Part shown: piece after piece, positions 34,730 through 43,850 of the stretch
How the letters are laid out: each line of letters opens with the position of its first letter
Numbering within the stretch: position 1 is the first letter of the stretch
Origin: Luteibacter rhizovicinus DSM 16549
GTDB lineage: Bacteria > Pseudomonadota > Gammaproteobacteria > Xanthomonadales > Rhodanobacteraceae
Assembly: GCF_001887595.1 (NCBI RefSeq)
Contig: NZ_CP017480.1
Location: forward strand, 1,736,001-1,800,000
Length of the DNA: 64,000 bases
Direction of reading: 5' to 3'
Position numbers and translations under genes: made by a program
Notes under the pieces: generated by a model
What the model saw: only the letters and a program-made list of their open reading frames with translations
What the model was told of the DNA's origin: nothing
Database searches by the model: none

Positions 34730-35671
34730 ATGCCCAGCGCCCGCCTCGTTCGCTTCGCCTGCCTGCTTGCCGCCGTCTTCATGGCGCCAGCCCGGGCGGG
34801 CTGCCTGAAACATCCTTCCCAAGGCAGTCCGCAGGTCCTCTCGTTCGGCATCGTGAACGTCCCCGTCGACGCGCCGGTCGGCAGCGTGCTCGCCGAAAAA
34901 CGCAGCGCCGGCTGGGCATCATCCAGGTTCAAGTGCCTCTACCCGACACGTACGGCCAGCCTCGGGATCTTCACCACGGCCAGCCCGATGGGGGGCGGCA
35001 TTTACGCCACCAACGTTCCGGGTGTCGGTATCCGCACTTACTTCCACAACTCCCAGCATGGCGAACTGCTCGTTCCCGAGCGCACGTCCATTCCCTTCAT
35101 CTTCGATGCCGTGCTCAACGACGCCCATTTTCGCGTCCAGCTCATCAAGACCGACATCGTGGATGCCGGCGGTGCACTCACCTCGGGCACGCTGGCGCGG
35201 GGCGGCTGGGACGATCAGGCCCAGGCCTGGGTCGATCTGACCGACACGCAGGTGCAGCCCGAGCGACCGACCTGCGCCTTCACCTCCCATGGATTGACCT
35301 TCGCCATGAACAAGGTCGATGGCCGCGACCTTCAGGTGACAGGCAGCAGCCCGTGGGTGATGCAGACGCTGGTCTCGACCGGTTGCCGGAACGCCACCCA
35401 GATCCTCATGAGCTTCAGTGCCCTCGCGGACGAGCAGGACGCCTCGCTGTTCAAGGTGACCGGCGCACATCCGGCTACCGGCGTCGCCGTGGAGCTGCGC
35501 AGTGACGATCCCGATACGCAGGCCATACCCAACAGCGCGTCGCCCTTGATCCTGCCCGCGGTGCACGACGGGCGCAGCCACGGCTTTCGCGCGCGATATC
35601 GCCGCGTCGGTCCAACGTTGGCGCCTGGCGAGGCCAACGCGTCCATCGTGGTCAACGTGAGCTATCGCTAA
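34730..35671 (+). CDS. Fimbrial adhesin/pilin-like protein, stand-alone
   Basis: 313-residue exported protein with signal peptide ending MAPARA. The last residues (PGEANASIVVNVSYR) resemble the pilin-domain end of chaperone-usher fimbrial subunits. Two cysteine pairs (C25/C52-type and the CAFTS...STGCRN pair) suggest a lectin-like N-terminal domain followed by a pilin domain, as in tip adhesins. No chaperone or usher gene lies nearby, so it may be assembled by products of another locus. Family assignment is by pattern only. Confidence 0.6.
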   Translation: MPSARLVRFACLLAAVFMAPARAGCLKHPSQGSPQVLSFGIVNVPVDAPVGSVLAEKRSAGWASSRFKCLYPTRTASLGIFTTASPMGGGIYATNVPGVGIRTYFHNSQHGELLVPERTSIPFIFDAVLNDAHFRVQLIKTDIVDAGGALTSGTLARGGWDDQAQAWVDLTDTQVQPERPTCAFTSHGLTFAMNKVDGRDLQVTGSSPWVMQTLVSTGCRNATQILMSFSALADEQDASLFKVTGAHPATGVAVELRSDDPDTQAIPNSASPLILPAVHDGRSHGFRARYRRVGPTLAPGEANASIVVNVSYR

Positions 35672-35760
35672 CCCGCAAGGAGCCTGCTCCAGAGTTGTCG
35701 CACCCCGACCATGCTCGCTACGCTCGGCTCTCTCACAGTGTTGCGGGTCAAGACAACGGT

Positions 35761-37449
35761 ATGCGCGACCACGGCGAATCCATCATCCACCTGCCCCGCC
35801 GCCGCTTCGTCCAGGGCCTGGCGGTAGCTGGCGTCGGCCTGGGCTTCGGCGTCGTCCGTCCCGCCGCCGCGACCGACGCGATGCGACCGGCGGGCGAGCT
35901 GACCGGCCCCGAGATGACGCTGGACATTCGCCAGGCCGCCGTCGACTTCACCGGTCGCGCACGCACGGCGGTGACCGTGAACGGTGGTGTGCCCGGACCC
36001 ACCCTGCGCTGGCGCGAAGGCGAGACCGCCATCCTGCGTGTGCGTAACCAGCTCGACACCGTCTCGTCGATACACTGGCACGGCCTGGTGGTTCCCTACG
36101 ATCAGGATGGCGTGCCGGGCCTGAGTTTCGATGGCATACCGGCACGCAGCGAGTTCACCTATCGCTTCCCGCTCAAGCAGTCAGGCACGTATTGGTATCA
36201 CGCGCACAGTCGTTTCCAGGAGCAGAGCGGTCTTTACGGCGCCATCGTCATTGCGCCGAAGGATGGCGAACGTCATGCGGTCGACCGCGAGCACGTGATC
36301 CTGATCAGCGACTGGACCGACGAAGACCCCGAGCGTGTTTACGCCAGGCTGCGTTCGCGAAGTGATTTCTACAACTATGCCCAGCCTACCGTCGCCGACT
36401 TCGTGCGCGATGCACGTGCCAAGGGTTTCGGCGAAGCCATGGCGATGCGTCGCATGTGGAACCGCATGCGCATGAATCCGGGCGACCTGGCCGACGTGTC
36501 GGGTGCGACGTATACCTATCTTGTCAACGGCAACGCTCCCGCCGGTAACTGGACCGGACTGTTCCGGGTTGGCGAGCGGGTGCGCCTGCGCCTGATCAAC
36601 GGTTCGTCCAATTCGATCTTCGACCTGCGTATTCCCGGGCTGCGCCTCAGCGTCGTTGCGGCCGATGGCCAGGATGTGGAACCGGTGCTGGTGGACGAAT
36701 TGCGTATCGCCGCGGCCGAAACGTACGACGTCATCGTCGAGCCGCGCGAGGATCGCGCCTACACCATCTTCGCCCAGTCGATCGATCGCTCCGGTTTCGC
36801 ACGCGCCACGCTTGCACCGCACGAAGGCATGCAGGCCGAGGTCCCGTCGCTCGATCCGCGAACCCACCTGGCGATGAGCGACATGATGGGTTCGATGGGC
36901 GTGGAGGGCGGCAAGGGCGGCGAGATGGTGATGGCCCATCATGCGAGCACCGAATACGGCCCCGGTGTCGACATGCGCGTGGACATGCCACGCACCAATC
37001 TCGACGATCCCGGCGCCGGCTTGCGTGAGCGCAGCCACCGCGTGCTCACCTACGCCGACCTCCACACGGTGGGCGGTGCCCTCGATACACGCGAACCCGG
37101 CCGCACGATCGAGTTGCACCTCACCGGCAACATGGAACGTTTCGCGTGGTCGTTCGATGGCGTGAAGTACTCCGCCGCGACACCGGTGCATTTCCGTCGT
37201 GGCGAGCGTTTGCGCGTACGCCTGGTCAACGACACCATGATGAATCACCCGATCCATCTGCATGGCATGTGGAGCGAGGTGGAATCGCCGGACGGTCGCT
37301 TCCAGGTACGCAAGCACACGGTAAACGTGCAACCCGCCCAGCAGGTGACGTACGCGGTGAACGCAGATAACCCCGGGCGGTGGGCCTTCCACTGCCACAT
37401 GCTCTACCACATGGAAGCGGGCATGTTCCGCGAAGTGGTGGTGTCGTGA
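35761..37449 (+). CDS. copA: Copper-resistance multicopper oxidase CopA
   Basis: Periplasmic cuprous oxidase. A Tat signal (LPRRRFVQGLAVAG) supports ATG 35761 over an upstream ATG at 35695. All copper-site motifs are visible: IHWHG, YWYHAH, HPIHLHG, and HCHMLYHMEAGM at the end. A methionine-rich stretch (MSDMMGSMGVEGG...MVMAHH, about residues 375-400) probably binds Cu(I). At 562 residues it is of normal length. Overlaps copB by GTGA. No copL, copC, copD or copRS gene is next to it. Confidence 0.95.
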   Translation: MRDHGESIIHLPRRRFVQGLAVAGVGLGFGVVRPAAATDAMRPAGELTGPEMTLDIRQAAVDFTGRARTAVTVNGGVPGPTLRWREGETAILRVRNQLDTVSSIHWHGLVVPYDQDGVPGLSFDGIPARSEFTYRFPLKQSGTYWYHAHSRFQEQSGLYGAIVIAPKDGERHAVDREHVILISDWTDEDPERVYARLRSRSDFYNYAQPTVADFVRDARAKGFGEAMAMRRMWNRMRMNPGDLADVSGATYTYLVNGNAPAGNWTGLFRVGERVRLRLINGSSNSIFDLRIPGLRLSVVAADGQDVEPVLVDELRIAAAETYDVIVEPREDRAYTIFAQSIDRSGFARATLAPHEGMQAEVPSLDPRTHLAMSDMMGSMGVEGGKGGEMVMAHHASTEYGPGVDMRVDMPRTNLDDPGAGLRERSHRVLTYADLHTVGGALDTREPGRTIELHLTGNMERFAWSFDGVKYSAATPVHFRRGERLRVRLVNDTMMNHPIHLHGMWSEVESPDGRFQVRKHTVNVQPAQQVTYAVNADNPGRWAFHCHMLYHMEAGMFREVVVS

Positions 37450-38426
37450 GGCGCGTCGTTGCTGCCCTCGTCGCGCTTGCTGCGCTCGCGCCGGTGCTGG
37501 CCCAGGACGCGCAAGGGTCGCAACCTGCGCAGGGCATGCAAGGCATGCAAGGCATGAGCGACATGAAGGACATGCCCGGCATGCAGCACGCCGATGCGCC
37601 GCCTGCCGAGACACCGCCGCACGACATGTCGTCGATGCAGGACATGTCGTCCATGCCGGGTATGGCGCGCATGGCCCCTATGAAGATGGGCGCCATGCAG
37701 GGCGGCAAGGCACCCGCCGACGCGCGCAGCCCCGACTGGTCGGACGGGGTACCGCCGAGCAGCATGCATGGCATGGCGATGAAAGACATGGACGACACGG
37801 CGCCCGTCGGCATGTTGCTGGTGGATCGTCTGGAATCGTTCGCGGGGCAGGGCGGGCACGGTCAGTCCTGGGAAGCCGATGCCTGGTACGGCAACGACAG
37901 CGACAAGCTCTGGTTGCGCAGCGAAGGCGAACGCGAAGGCAACCGGCCACGCGACGGCGATGTCGAGGCGTTCTGGAGCCACGCCGTCGCAACGTACTGG
38001 GATACCCAGCTCGGTGCGCGGCACGATTTCGGCGAAGGCCCGACACGCAACTGGGCGGCCTTCGGCGTGCAGGGACTGGCGCCGTACTGGTTCGAGCTGG
38101 AAGCGACAGGCTATGCGGGAGAGGGCGGCCGTACCGCCGCACGCGTGCGCGCGGAGTACGAACTCCTGTTTACGCAGCGCCTGATCCTCCAGCCCGAGAT
38201 CGAGGTGAACGCGTACGGCAAGGACGATGTCCAGCGCCAGTTGCGCGCCGGCGTATCGAGCGTGGAAGGCAGCCTGCGCCTGCGCTACGAGATCCGCCGC
38301 AGTATTGCGCCGTACATCGGCGTGTCGTGGGAGCATCTCACCGGCGGCACCGCGGACCTCGCGCGCAGCGACGGTCGTCGTATCACCGACCGTCGCTGGG
38401 TTGCCGGCATCCGCATCTGGCTTTGA
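37446..38426 (+). CDS. copB: Copper-resistance outer-membrane protein CopB
   Basis: 326-residue outer-membrane copper-binding protein. A GTG start overlaps the copA stop (GTGA), giving translational coupling. A signal peptide (MRRVVAALVALAALAPVLAQ) is followed by a methionine-rich region made of short repeats such as MQGMQGM, MSDMKDMPGM, MSSMQDMSSMPGM and MAPMKMGAM. The C-terminal beta-barrel (LLVDRLESF..., ending RRWVAGIRIWL) is the conserved PF05275 region. Works with CopA to sequester or oxidise periplasmic copper. Confidence 0.95.
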   Translation: MRRVVAALVALAALAPVLAQDAQGSQPAQGMQGMQGMSDMKDMPGMQHADAPPAETPPHDMSSMQDMSSMPGMARMAPMKMGAMQGGKAPADARSPDWSDGVPPSSMHGMAMKDMDDTAPVGMLLVDRLESFAGQGGHGQSWEADAWYGNDSDKLWLRSEGEREGNRPRDGDVEAFWSHAVATYWDTQLGARHDFGEGPTRNWAAFGVQGLAPYWFELEATGYAGEGGRTAARVRAEYELLFTQRLILQPEIEVNAYGKDDVQRQLRAGVSSVEGSLRLRYEIRRSIAPYIGVSWEHLTGGTADLARSDGRRITDRRWVAGIRIWL

Positions 38427-38430
38427 GCTC

Positions 38431-38458
38431 TTACCAGGGCAGGATCTGGCCCTGGTAA
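38431..38458. terminator. Perfect 10-bp hairpin between convergent copB and SDR genes
   Basis: TTACCAGGGC (38431-38440) and GCCCTGGTAA (38449-38458) flank an 8-nt loop. The hairpin lies inside the last codons of the SDR gene, including its stop, and 5 nt after the copB stop. No T-run follows on either side, so it would be a weak or Rho-assisted two-way terminator. Confidence 0.45.
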
Positions 38459-39135
38459 TTGACGTAGTGCGCGCCGGCTTTGCCGCGATGCGCCTCGATC
38501 ACGTCGACGACGCGCGGAATGCTTTCCTCGACGGACAGGGCGGCATCGGCACCCCCCATGTCGGTGCGAACCCAGCCGGGTGCGATGGCCAGTACCGCCC
38601 GCGGGTCGCCCTTGCGCACATTGGCGAAGCTGCGGAGCATCTGGTTCAGGGCCGATTTGCTGGCGCGATACACGGTCCACGCCCCGTCGACGTTGTTCTC
38701 GATGCTGCCCAGCCCGGACGACATCACGCTCAGCGTGCCGGAACGGGGCACCAGGGACTCGAAAGCCTCGAGTACGCGCATGGGGCCAAGGACATTGGTT
38801 GCCATGACATGAGCGAATTCCTCGTCGGAAATCGTCGCCCCGTTCGCATCGCGCGTCTGGGTCATCACGCCTGCGTTGACGAAGACGAGGTCGAAGGCGA
38901 TGCCGTCGAGAGTGCGACGCAGGGCGTCGATATCGCTGCCACGGGCGATATCGGCGCGCTCGACGCGGAGGCGTCCCTCCGATGCGGCGGCAAGACGGGA
39001 CAGTGCGGCCGGCGTCTCCCCACGCACGGTGGCGACGACATGCCAGTCGCGGTGCAGGTATTCCTCGACGAGGGCGAGCCCCAGGCCACGGCTGGCGCCG
39101 AGGATGAGTGCGGTACGTGGGTGTGAAGCGGTCAT
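38431..39135 (-). CDS. SDR family oxidoreductase
   Basis: Classical short-chain dehydrogenase of 234 residues with TGxxxGxG-type ILGASRGLG, FVNAGV in place of NNAG, catalytic Ser in SSGLGS and YRASK (Tyr/Lys). The NAD(P) is bound in the cytoplasm; substrate unknown. It diverges from a LysR gene (83 bp apart) that likely controls it. Confidence 0.9.
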   Translation of the reverse strand: MTASHPRTALILGASRGLGLALVEEYLHRDWHVVATVRGETPAALSRLAAASEGRLRVERADIARGSDIDALRRTLDGIAFDLVFVNAGVMTQTRDANGATISDEEFAHVMATNVLGPMRVLEAFESLVPRSGTLSVMSSGLGSIENNVDGAWTVYRASKSALNQMLRSFANVRKGDPRAVLAIAPGWVRTDMGGADAALSVEESIPRVVDVIEAHRGKAGAHYVNYQGQILPW

Positions 39136-39218
39136 GGGAAGGCTCCGGGGGAAAGGGAATGGGGCCCAGCATAGGCGCCACGCTCTATTGACGGAATGTC
39201 CGTGGAGGAAGATCTTTC

Positions 39219-40151
39219 GTGACTCACGATCACGAGTCGCCCCTCATGTCCTCCGATGGCCGCCTGCTCGGCAACCTCAGCGTCCTGGTGTCCGTCGTCG
39301 AGACGGGCAACTTCGCCCGTGCAGCCGACGCGCTCGGCCTTTCGCCATCGGGTGTGAGTCGCGCGGTGAGTCGGCTGGAAGAGCGCCTGGGCGTACGCCT
39401 GCTTCACCGGACCACGCGGTCGGTCACCCTGACCGACGAAGGGGAGCGTCTCTACGCTCAGGTAGGCCCCCTGCTGTCGGGCATCGAGGATGCGGCACTG
39501 GCTGCCGCCGGCGATTCCCAGGCGGTGCGCGGCCGGCTCCGGGTCAGCCTGGACGCCATGTTCGCCCGTCAGGTCATTGCGCCGCAGCTCGCGGCCTTCC
39601 TCGAGCGCTATCCGGCGCTGGAGCTGGAGATCGTCACCCGTGACGAGCTGGGCGATCTCGTCGCCGACGGTATCGACGTGGCCGTTCGCTTCGGCGTGCC
39701 GCCGTCCTCTTCGCTGATCGGCCGCAAGCTACTCGAGACCCGGGTCCTCACCGTCGCGGCACCGGCCTACCTCGCGGCGCACGGTCGCCCGGCGACGCCG
39801 AAGGACCTCGCCCGGCACCGCTGTATCCAGTTCCGCGACCCGGTCACGCGGCGACCGTTCGATTGGGAATTCCATCGGAAGGGCAAGGTGGTTCCGGTCG
39901 AAACGACGGGCCCCCTGCTGGTCACCGACTCCGGAATCATGTTTGCCGTGTGCATCGCCGGCGCGGGCATCGCGCAGGTGCTGGCGGTGAGCGTGCAGGA
40001 CGCGCTCGCCGATGGCCGGCTGGTCGAACTGTTCCCGGACTGGGCCGAGGAAAGCTTCCCCTTGTACGCGTTTTATCCCTCGCGGAAGAACGCTCCGCCC
40101 AAGGTCCGCGCCTTCGTCGACTTCTGCGTGGAACTGGCTTCCCCGCACTGA
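39219..40151 (+). CDS. LysR family transcriptional regulator
   Basis: 310-residue LysR protein: helix-turn-helix (FARAADALGLSPSGVSRAVSRLEE; HRTTRSVTLTDEGE), then effector domain (DGIDVAVRFGVPPSSS). The GTG start at 39219 has a strong GGAGGAAG site; ATG 39246 is the alternative. Upstream, ACGGA-ATG-TCCGT (39191-39203) next to TTGACG is a candidate operator in the divergent promoter shared with the SDR gene. Confidence 0.92.
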   Translation: MTHDHESPLMSSDGRLLGNLSVLVSVVETGNFARAADALGLSPSGVSRAVSRLEERLGVRLLHRTTRSVTLTDEGERLYAQVGPLLSGIEDAALAAAGDSQAVRGRLRVSLDAMFARQVIAPQLAAFLERYPALELEIVTRDELGDLVADGIDVAVRFGVPPSSSLIGRKLLETRVLTVAAPAYLAAHGRPATPKDLARHRCIQFRDPVTRRPFDWEFHRKGKVVPVETTGPLLVTDSGIMFAVCIAGAGIAQVLAVSVQDALADGRLVELFPDWAEESFPLYAFYPSRKNAPPKVRAFVDFCVELASPH

Positions 40152-40217
40152 GGGCACCGGGCAAGGAATGGTATTTACCCGGGTCAAATGTCATGAATGC
40201 GACCGTCTTCACAGCCT

Positions 40218-40239
40218 AAATGTGATGACGATCACACTT
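40218..40239 (+). promoter_or_regulatory. Clp/CRP-type operator before tpsA
   Basis: Contains TGTGATGACGATCACA, a perfect TGTGA-N6-TCACA palindrome flanked by AAA and CTT, very near the CRP/Clp consensus. In Xanthomonadales the regulator would be Clp, which responds to c-di-GMP. A possible -10 (TAACAT, 40246-40251) lies just downstream, placing the site near -30. The leader to the ATG at 40382 would be about 120 nt. Confidence 0.85.
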
Positions 40240-40381
40240 ATCGGCTAACATGCCGAAAACGCGCCGGGGTCGAAACGATCCGGTGCCGCCCGCAGGGGGC
40301 CCAATAGCAACCATCTCGACTCGGCCAACGCTGGGTACGCCTCTGCACGTCGCATGCGCCCACGACCGAAGGTTGCTCGAA

Positions 40382-43300
40382 ATGAATCGTATCTATCGCC
40401 TGTGCTGGAATGCCGCTACCTCGCAGTGGGTCGCTGCCAGTGAACTCGCTCGCAACAGCCGTCCAGCGGCACGCAGCACTTCCGCCGCGAAGGGCCCCCG
40501 TGTCGCTTCGATCGCAACGTGTATCGCGTTGGCGCTTGGCGCCACGGGTATCGCGCATGCCGGCCAGACCGGTGGACAGATCGTCTCCGGCAGTGGCGCG
40601 ATCAACCAGAACGGCGCGATCACCACGATCAACCAGAACAGCCAGCATCTCTCGCTGAACTGGCAGAGCTTCGACATCGCGCCGAACGAAACGGTGAACT
40701 TCGTCCAGCCGGGTCGCGATGCGATCGCGGTCAACCGCATCCTTGGCAACAGCGCGTCGGAGATCTACGGACACCTCAACGCGAATGGCCAGGTGTGGCT
40801 GATCAACCCGAATGGCGTGCTGTTTGGCCAGGGCTCGCAAGTGAATGTCGGCGGCCTGGTCGCCTCCACGCTGGATACGTCGGACAGCGAGCTCTCGTCG
40901 AACACGCGCAGCTTCAGCGGCGATGGCAAGGGCAGCATCGTCAATAAGGGATCGATCCGCGCAGCCAACGGCGGCTACGTGGCCCTGCTCGGCAACACGG
41001 TATCGAACCAGGGCACGATCAGTGCGCAGCTCGGCACCGTCGCCATGGGTGGCGGCAGCGCGGTCACGCTGACCTTCGATGGCAGCCAGCTGCTTCATCT
41101 GCAGGTGGATCGCAGCACGCTGGACAACCTCGTCGAGAATCGCCAGCTGGTGCAGGCCGATGGCGGCCGCGTCCTGATGACCGCCGGCGCGGCGGATTCG
41201 CTGCTTGCCAGCACGGTGAACAACACCGGTGTCGTCCGCGCGCAGACGGTGGAAAACCACAACGGCCAGATCGTGCTGCTCGGCGGCATGCAGGCCGGCC
41301 ATGTCAACGTGGAAGGCAGCCTCGACGCGAGCGCGCCCAACGGTGGCAATGGCGGCAGCATCGAAACCTCGGCCGCATTCGCACACATCGGTGCAGCGTC
41401 GATCAATGCGAGCGCACCGATGGGCAAGGCCGGTACGTGGCTGGTCGACCCCTATGACCTGACGATCGATGGCGCGGCCGCGGGGACGATCTCGGCGGCG
41501 CTCAACGGCGGCACCAATGTCAGCGAGACGACGACCGCGACGGGTGCCTCGGGCGACGGCGTGAAGAATGCGTCCGGCGTCGGCGACATCAACGTCAACG
41601 CGGCGATTACGTGGAACAACGCGGCCGCGACCCTGACGCTCGACGCGTACCGCGGTATCAACGTCAATGCCCCCATCTCCGGTGCGGGTGGCGTCGTGCT
41701 CAAGGCCAACGGCAGCGCTGGCACGGGTGGCAACATCACACTGGCGAGTGGCGCCACGATCGCTGGCGGCGCGGGCGTTACCTTGACCGCGGCGAACAAC
41801 TTCATCAACAACGCCGGTGCGGCGGCGCTGAGCTCGGCATCGGGCCGGTGGCTGGTCTATTCCTCCGACCCGTCGCTGGATACGCGCGGCGGGCTCGCAC
41901 CGCAATTCATCCAGTACGCCGCCGGCGCAGGCGCTGCGCCGCTCGGTACGGGCAATGGTTTTCTCTACAGGTTGGCACCGACGCTGGCGATCACCGGGCT
42001 GACCGGTACGGTCAGCAAGGTCTACGACAACACCGATGCGGCGAGCTTCACGGGGGCTAACTTCAATGCCACCGGTCTGGCCGATGGCAACAAGATCGCC
42101 AGCGCCACCGGCGGCAGCTACGCCACCGTCAATGCCGCGTCGAACATCTCGGTGACCTCGCCGGGCGCGATCGGCAACTTCATCATCACCGACAGCACGG
42201 GCACGATTCCTGTCTACGGTTACGCGCTGGGCGGCTCGCAGGTAACGGCGAAGGTCGGCCGGATCACACCCGCGCCGCTCACCGCCCAGATCGTCAACAA
42301 CCCGACGAAAACGTACGATGGCACGGCTACCGCGACGCTGAATTCGGGCAATTACCAGATCGACGGCTTCATCGGCTCCCAGGGCGCCACGGTGAAACAG
42401 CCGAGTTCGATCGCCTATGCCGGCTCCGATGCAGGCGCGGTGGCGCTCAACGCGACGTTCTCCGTGACGAACTTCACGGCGAACGCAGGCACCAACCTCG
42501 CCAACTACATCCTGCCGACTGCCGCCACCGGCATGGGTACGATCAATCGGGCGCCGCTATTGATCAGCGGCCTGCTGGCCAGCAACAAGATCTATGACGG
42601 CAACACCAGTGATTCGATCATCACCGGTGGCGCCAAACTATTCGGTGTGATCCAGCCCGACAGCGGCCAGGTGCAGCTCGTCACCAGTGGCATCGTCGGT
42701 CTCTTCGCCGACGCGAACGTCGCCAACGGCATCGGCGTGGCAGTCAGTGGTTATGGGTTGACCGGCGACAAGGCGAACAACTACGTATTGATCGCGCCCA
42801 CGGGCCTCACGGCCAACATCACGCCGAAGACACTCACCATCGATCCGACCGTGGTTTCGGCCAACGACAAGACCTACGACAACACCAAGAATGCCACGCT
42901 GAGCATCGGCAATACCGCCAATGCACTCAATGGCAAGGTAGGTAGCGACGATGTGACGCTCAACGTGGGAGGCGCGACCGCCATGTTCGGTCAGACCGAC
43001 GTGGGCACGGGCCTCGACGTGACCGCGAGTGGCTTCGCGCTCGTCGGCGCGGCGGCAGGCAATTACATCCTGGCCGCGCCCGCGCTGACCGCGAACATCA
43101 CGCCGAAGCTGCTGACCATCGGCATGACCGGAACCCCGACCAAGACCTATGACGGCACGAATGCCGTCTCGCTGGGCAGCGGCAACTTCAATATCAGTGG
43201 CTTCGTCAACGGCCAGAGTGCGAGCGTGGGCCAGAGCTCGGCCACGTACGCCACCGCCAACGCGGGCACCGGCATCAACGTCACCGCCAACCTGCAGCCG

Positions 43301-43783
43301 TCCGACTTCGTGCCGGGCAGTGGCACGTCGATGTCCAACTACACCTTCGCCTCGACGGTGACGGGTCTCGGCCTGGGCGTGATCAATCCACTGCAGCTGA
43401 CCGGCCAGATCGTAGGTAATCCGACCAAGGTGTACGACGGCACCACCAACGCTTCGTTGGCTTCGTCGAATCTTCAGTTGGTCGGGTTGCTCTCGGGTCA
43501 GAGCATCAGTGCAAGCTTCGGCGGCACGGTGGCCGGCACGTACGACAATCCCAATGCCGGCGCGCGCGGCGTCAGCGCAGGCAGCCTCCCCGGTGCGGAC
43601 TTCACCGCCGGAAGCGGCACCCTGCTGAGCAACTACCTCTTGCCGACCAGCTACCAGGGGTCGGGCTCGATCATCCCCGCGCCGCTGACCGGAAACCGTC
43701 CTCGATGTCGGCATCGTCAACGCCAGCAAGATCTACGACGGCACGTTCAACATCGGTCTGCTGCCGAGCAACTTCACGCTTAG
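40382..43783 (+). CDS. TpsA 5' part: signal, TPS domain, six YDG modules
   Basis: ATG 40382 starts the ESPR-type long signal peptide (MNRIYRLCWNA) seen in large type V secreted proteins; in-frame sequence from 40250 is rejected. After AHAGQTGGQIVSGSG comes the filamentous-haemagglutinin-like secretion domain (NQNGAITTINQNS, INPNGVLFGQGSQVNVGGLVAS). Six modules with KVYDN/KTYDG/KIYDG-type signatures follow. After the frameshift about 29 unrelated residues are read before a stop at 43783. The truncated 1,133-residue product keeps all secretion signals and could still be exported. Confidence 0.85.
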   Translation: MNRIYRLCWNAATSQWVAASELARNSRPAARSTSAAKGPRVASIATCIALALGATGIAHAGQTGGQIVSGSGAINQNGAITTINQNSQHLSLNWQSFDIAPNETVNFVQPGRDAIAVNRILGNSASEIYGHLNANGQVWLINPNGVLFGQGSQVNVGGLVASTLDTSDSELSSNTRSFSGDGKGSIVNKGSIRAANGGYVALLGNTVSNQGTISAQLGTVAMGGGSAVTLTFDGSQLLHLQVDRSTLDNLVENRQLVQADGGRVLMTAGAADSLLASTVNNTGVVRAQTVENHNGQIVLLGGMQAGHVNVEGSLDASAPNGGNGGSIETSAAFAHIGAASINASAPMGKAGTWLVDPYDLTIDGAAAGTISAALNGGTNVSETTTATGASGDGVKNASGVGDINVNAAITWNNAAATLTLDAYRGINVNAPISGAGGVVLKANGSAGTGGNITLASGATIAGGAGVTLTAANNFINNAGAAALSSASGRWLVYSSDPSLDTRGGLAPQFIQYAAGAGAAPLGTGNGFLYRLAPTLAITGLTGTVSKVYDNTDAASFTGANFNATGLADGNKIASATGGSYATVNAASNISVTSPGAIGNFIITDSTGTIPVYGYALGGSQVTAKVGRITPAPLTAQIVNNPTKTYDGTATATLNSGNYQIDGFIGSQGATVKQPSSIAYAGSDAGAVALNATFSVTNFTANAGTNLANYILPTAATGMGTINRAPLLISGLLASNKIYDGNTSDSIITGGAKLFGVIQPDSGQVQLVTSGIVGLFADANVANGIGVAVSGYGLTGDKANNYVLIAPTGLTANITPKTLTIDPTVVSANDKTYDNTKNATLSIGNTANALNGKVGSDDVTLNVGGATAMFGQTDVGTGLDVTASGFALVGAAAGNYILAAPALTANITPKLLTIGMTGTPTKTYDGTNAVSLGSGNFNISGFVNGQSASVGQSSATYATANAGTGINVTANLQPSDFVPGSGTSMSNYTFASTVTGLGLGVINPLQLTGQIVGNPTKVYDGTTNASLASSNLQLVGLLSGQSISASFGGTVAGTYDNPNAGARGVSAGSLPGADFTAGSGTLLSNYLLPTSYQGSGSIIPAPLTGNRPRCRHRQRQQDLRRHVQHRSAAEQLHA

Positions 43784-43850
43784 CGGCTGGATCGGCAGCG
43801 ACAACGCGGTCGTCGCGCACACGATCAACGGGACGTTCGGCCAGAAGAAC

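Noticed and set aside
35671..35748. ACCCGCAA/TTGCGGGT inverted repeat around the copA leader
   Set aside because: Arms are 62 nt apart and no copper-operator consensus is visible; may be chance.
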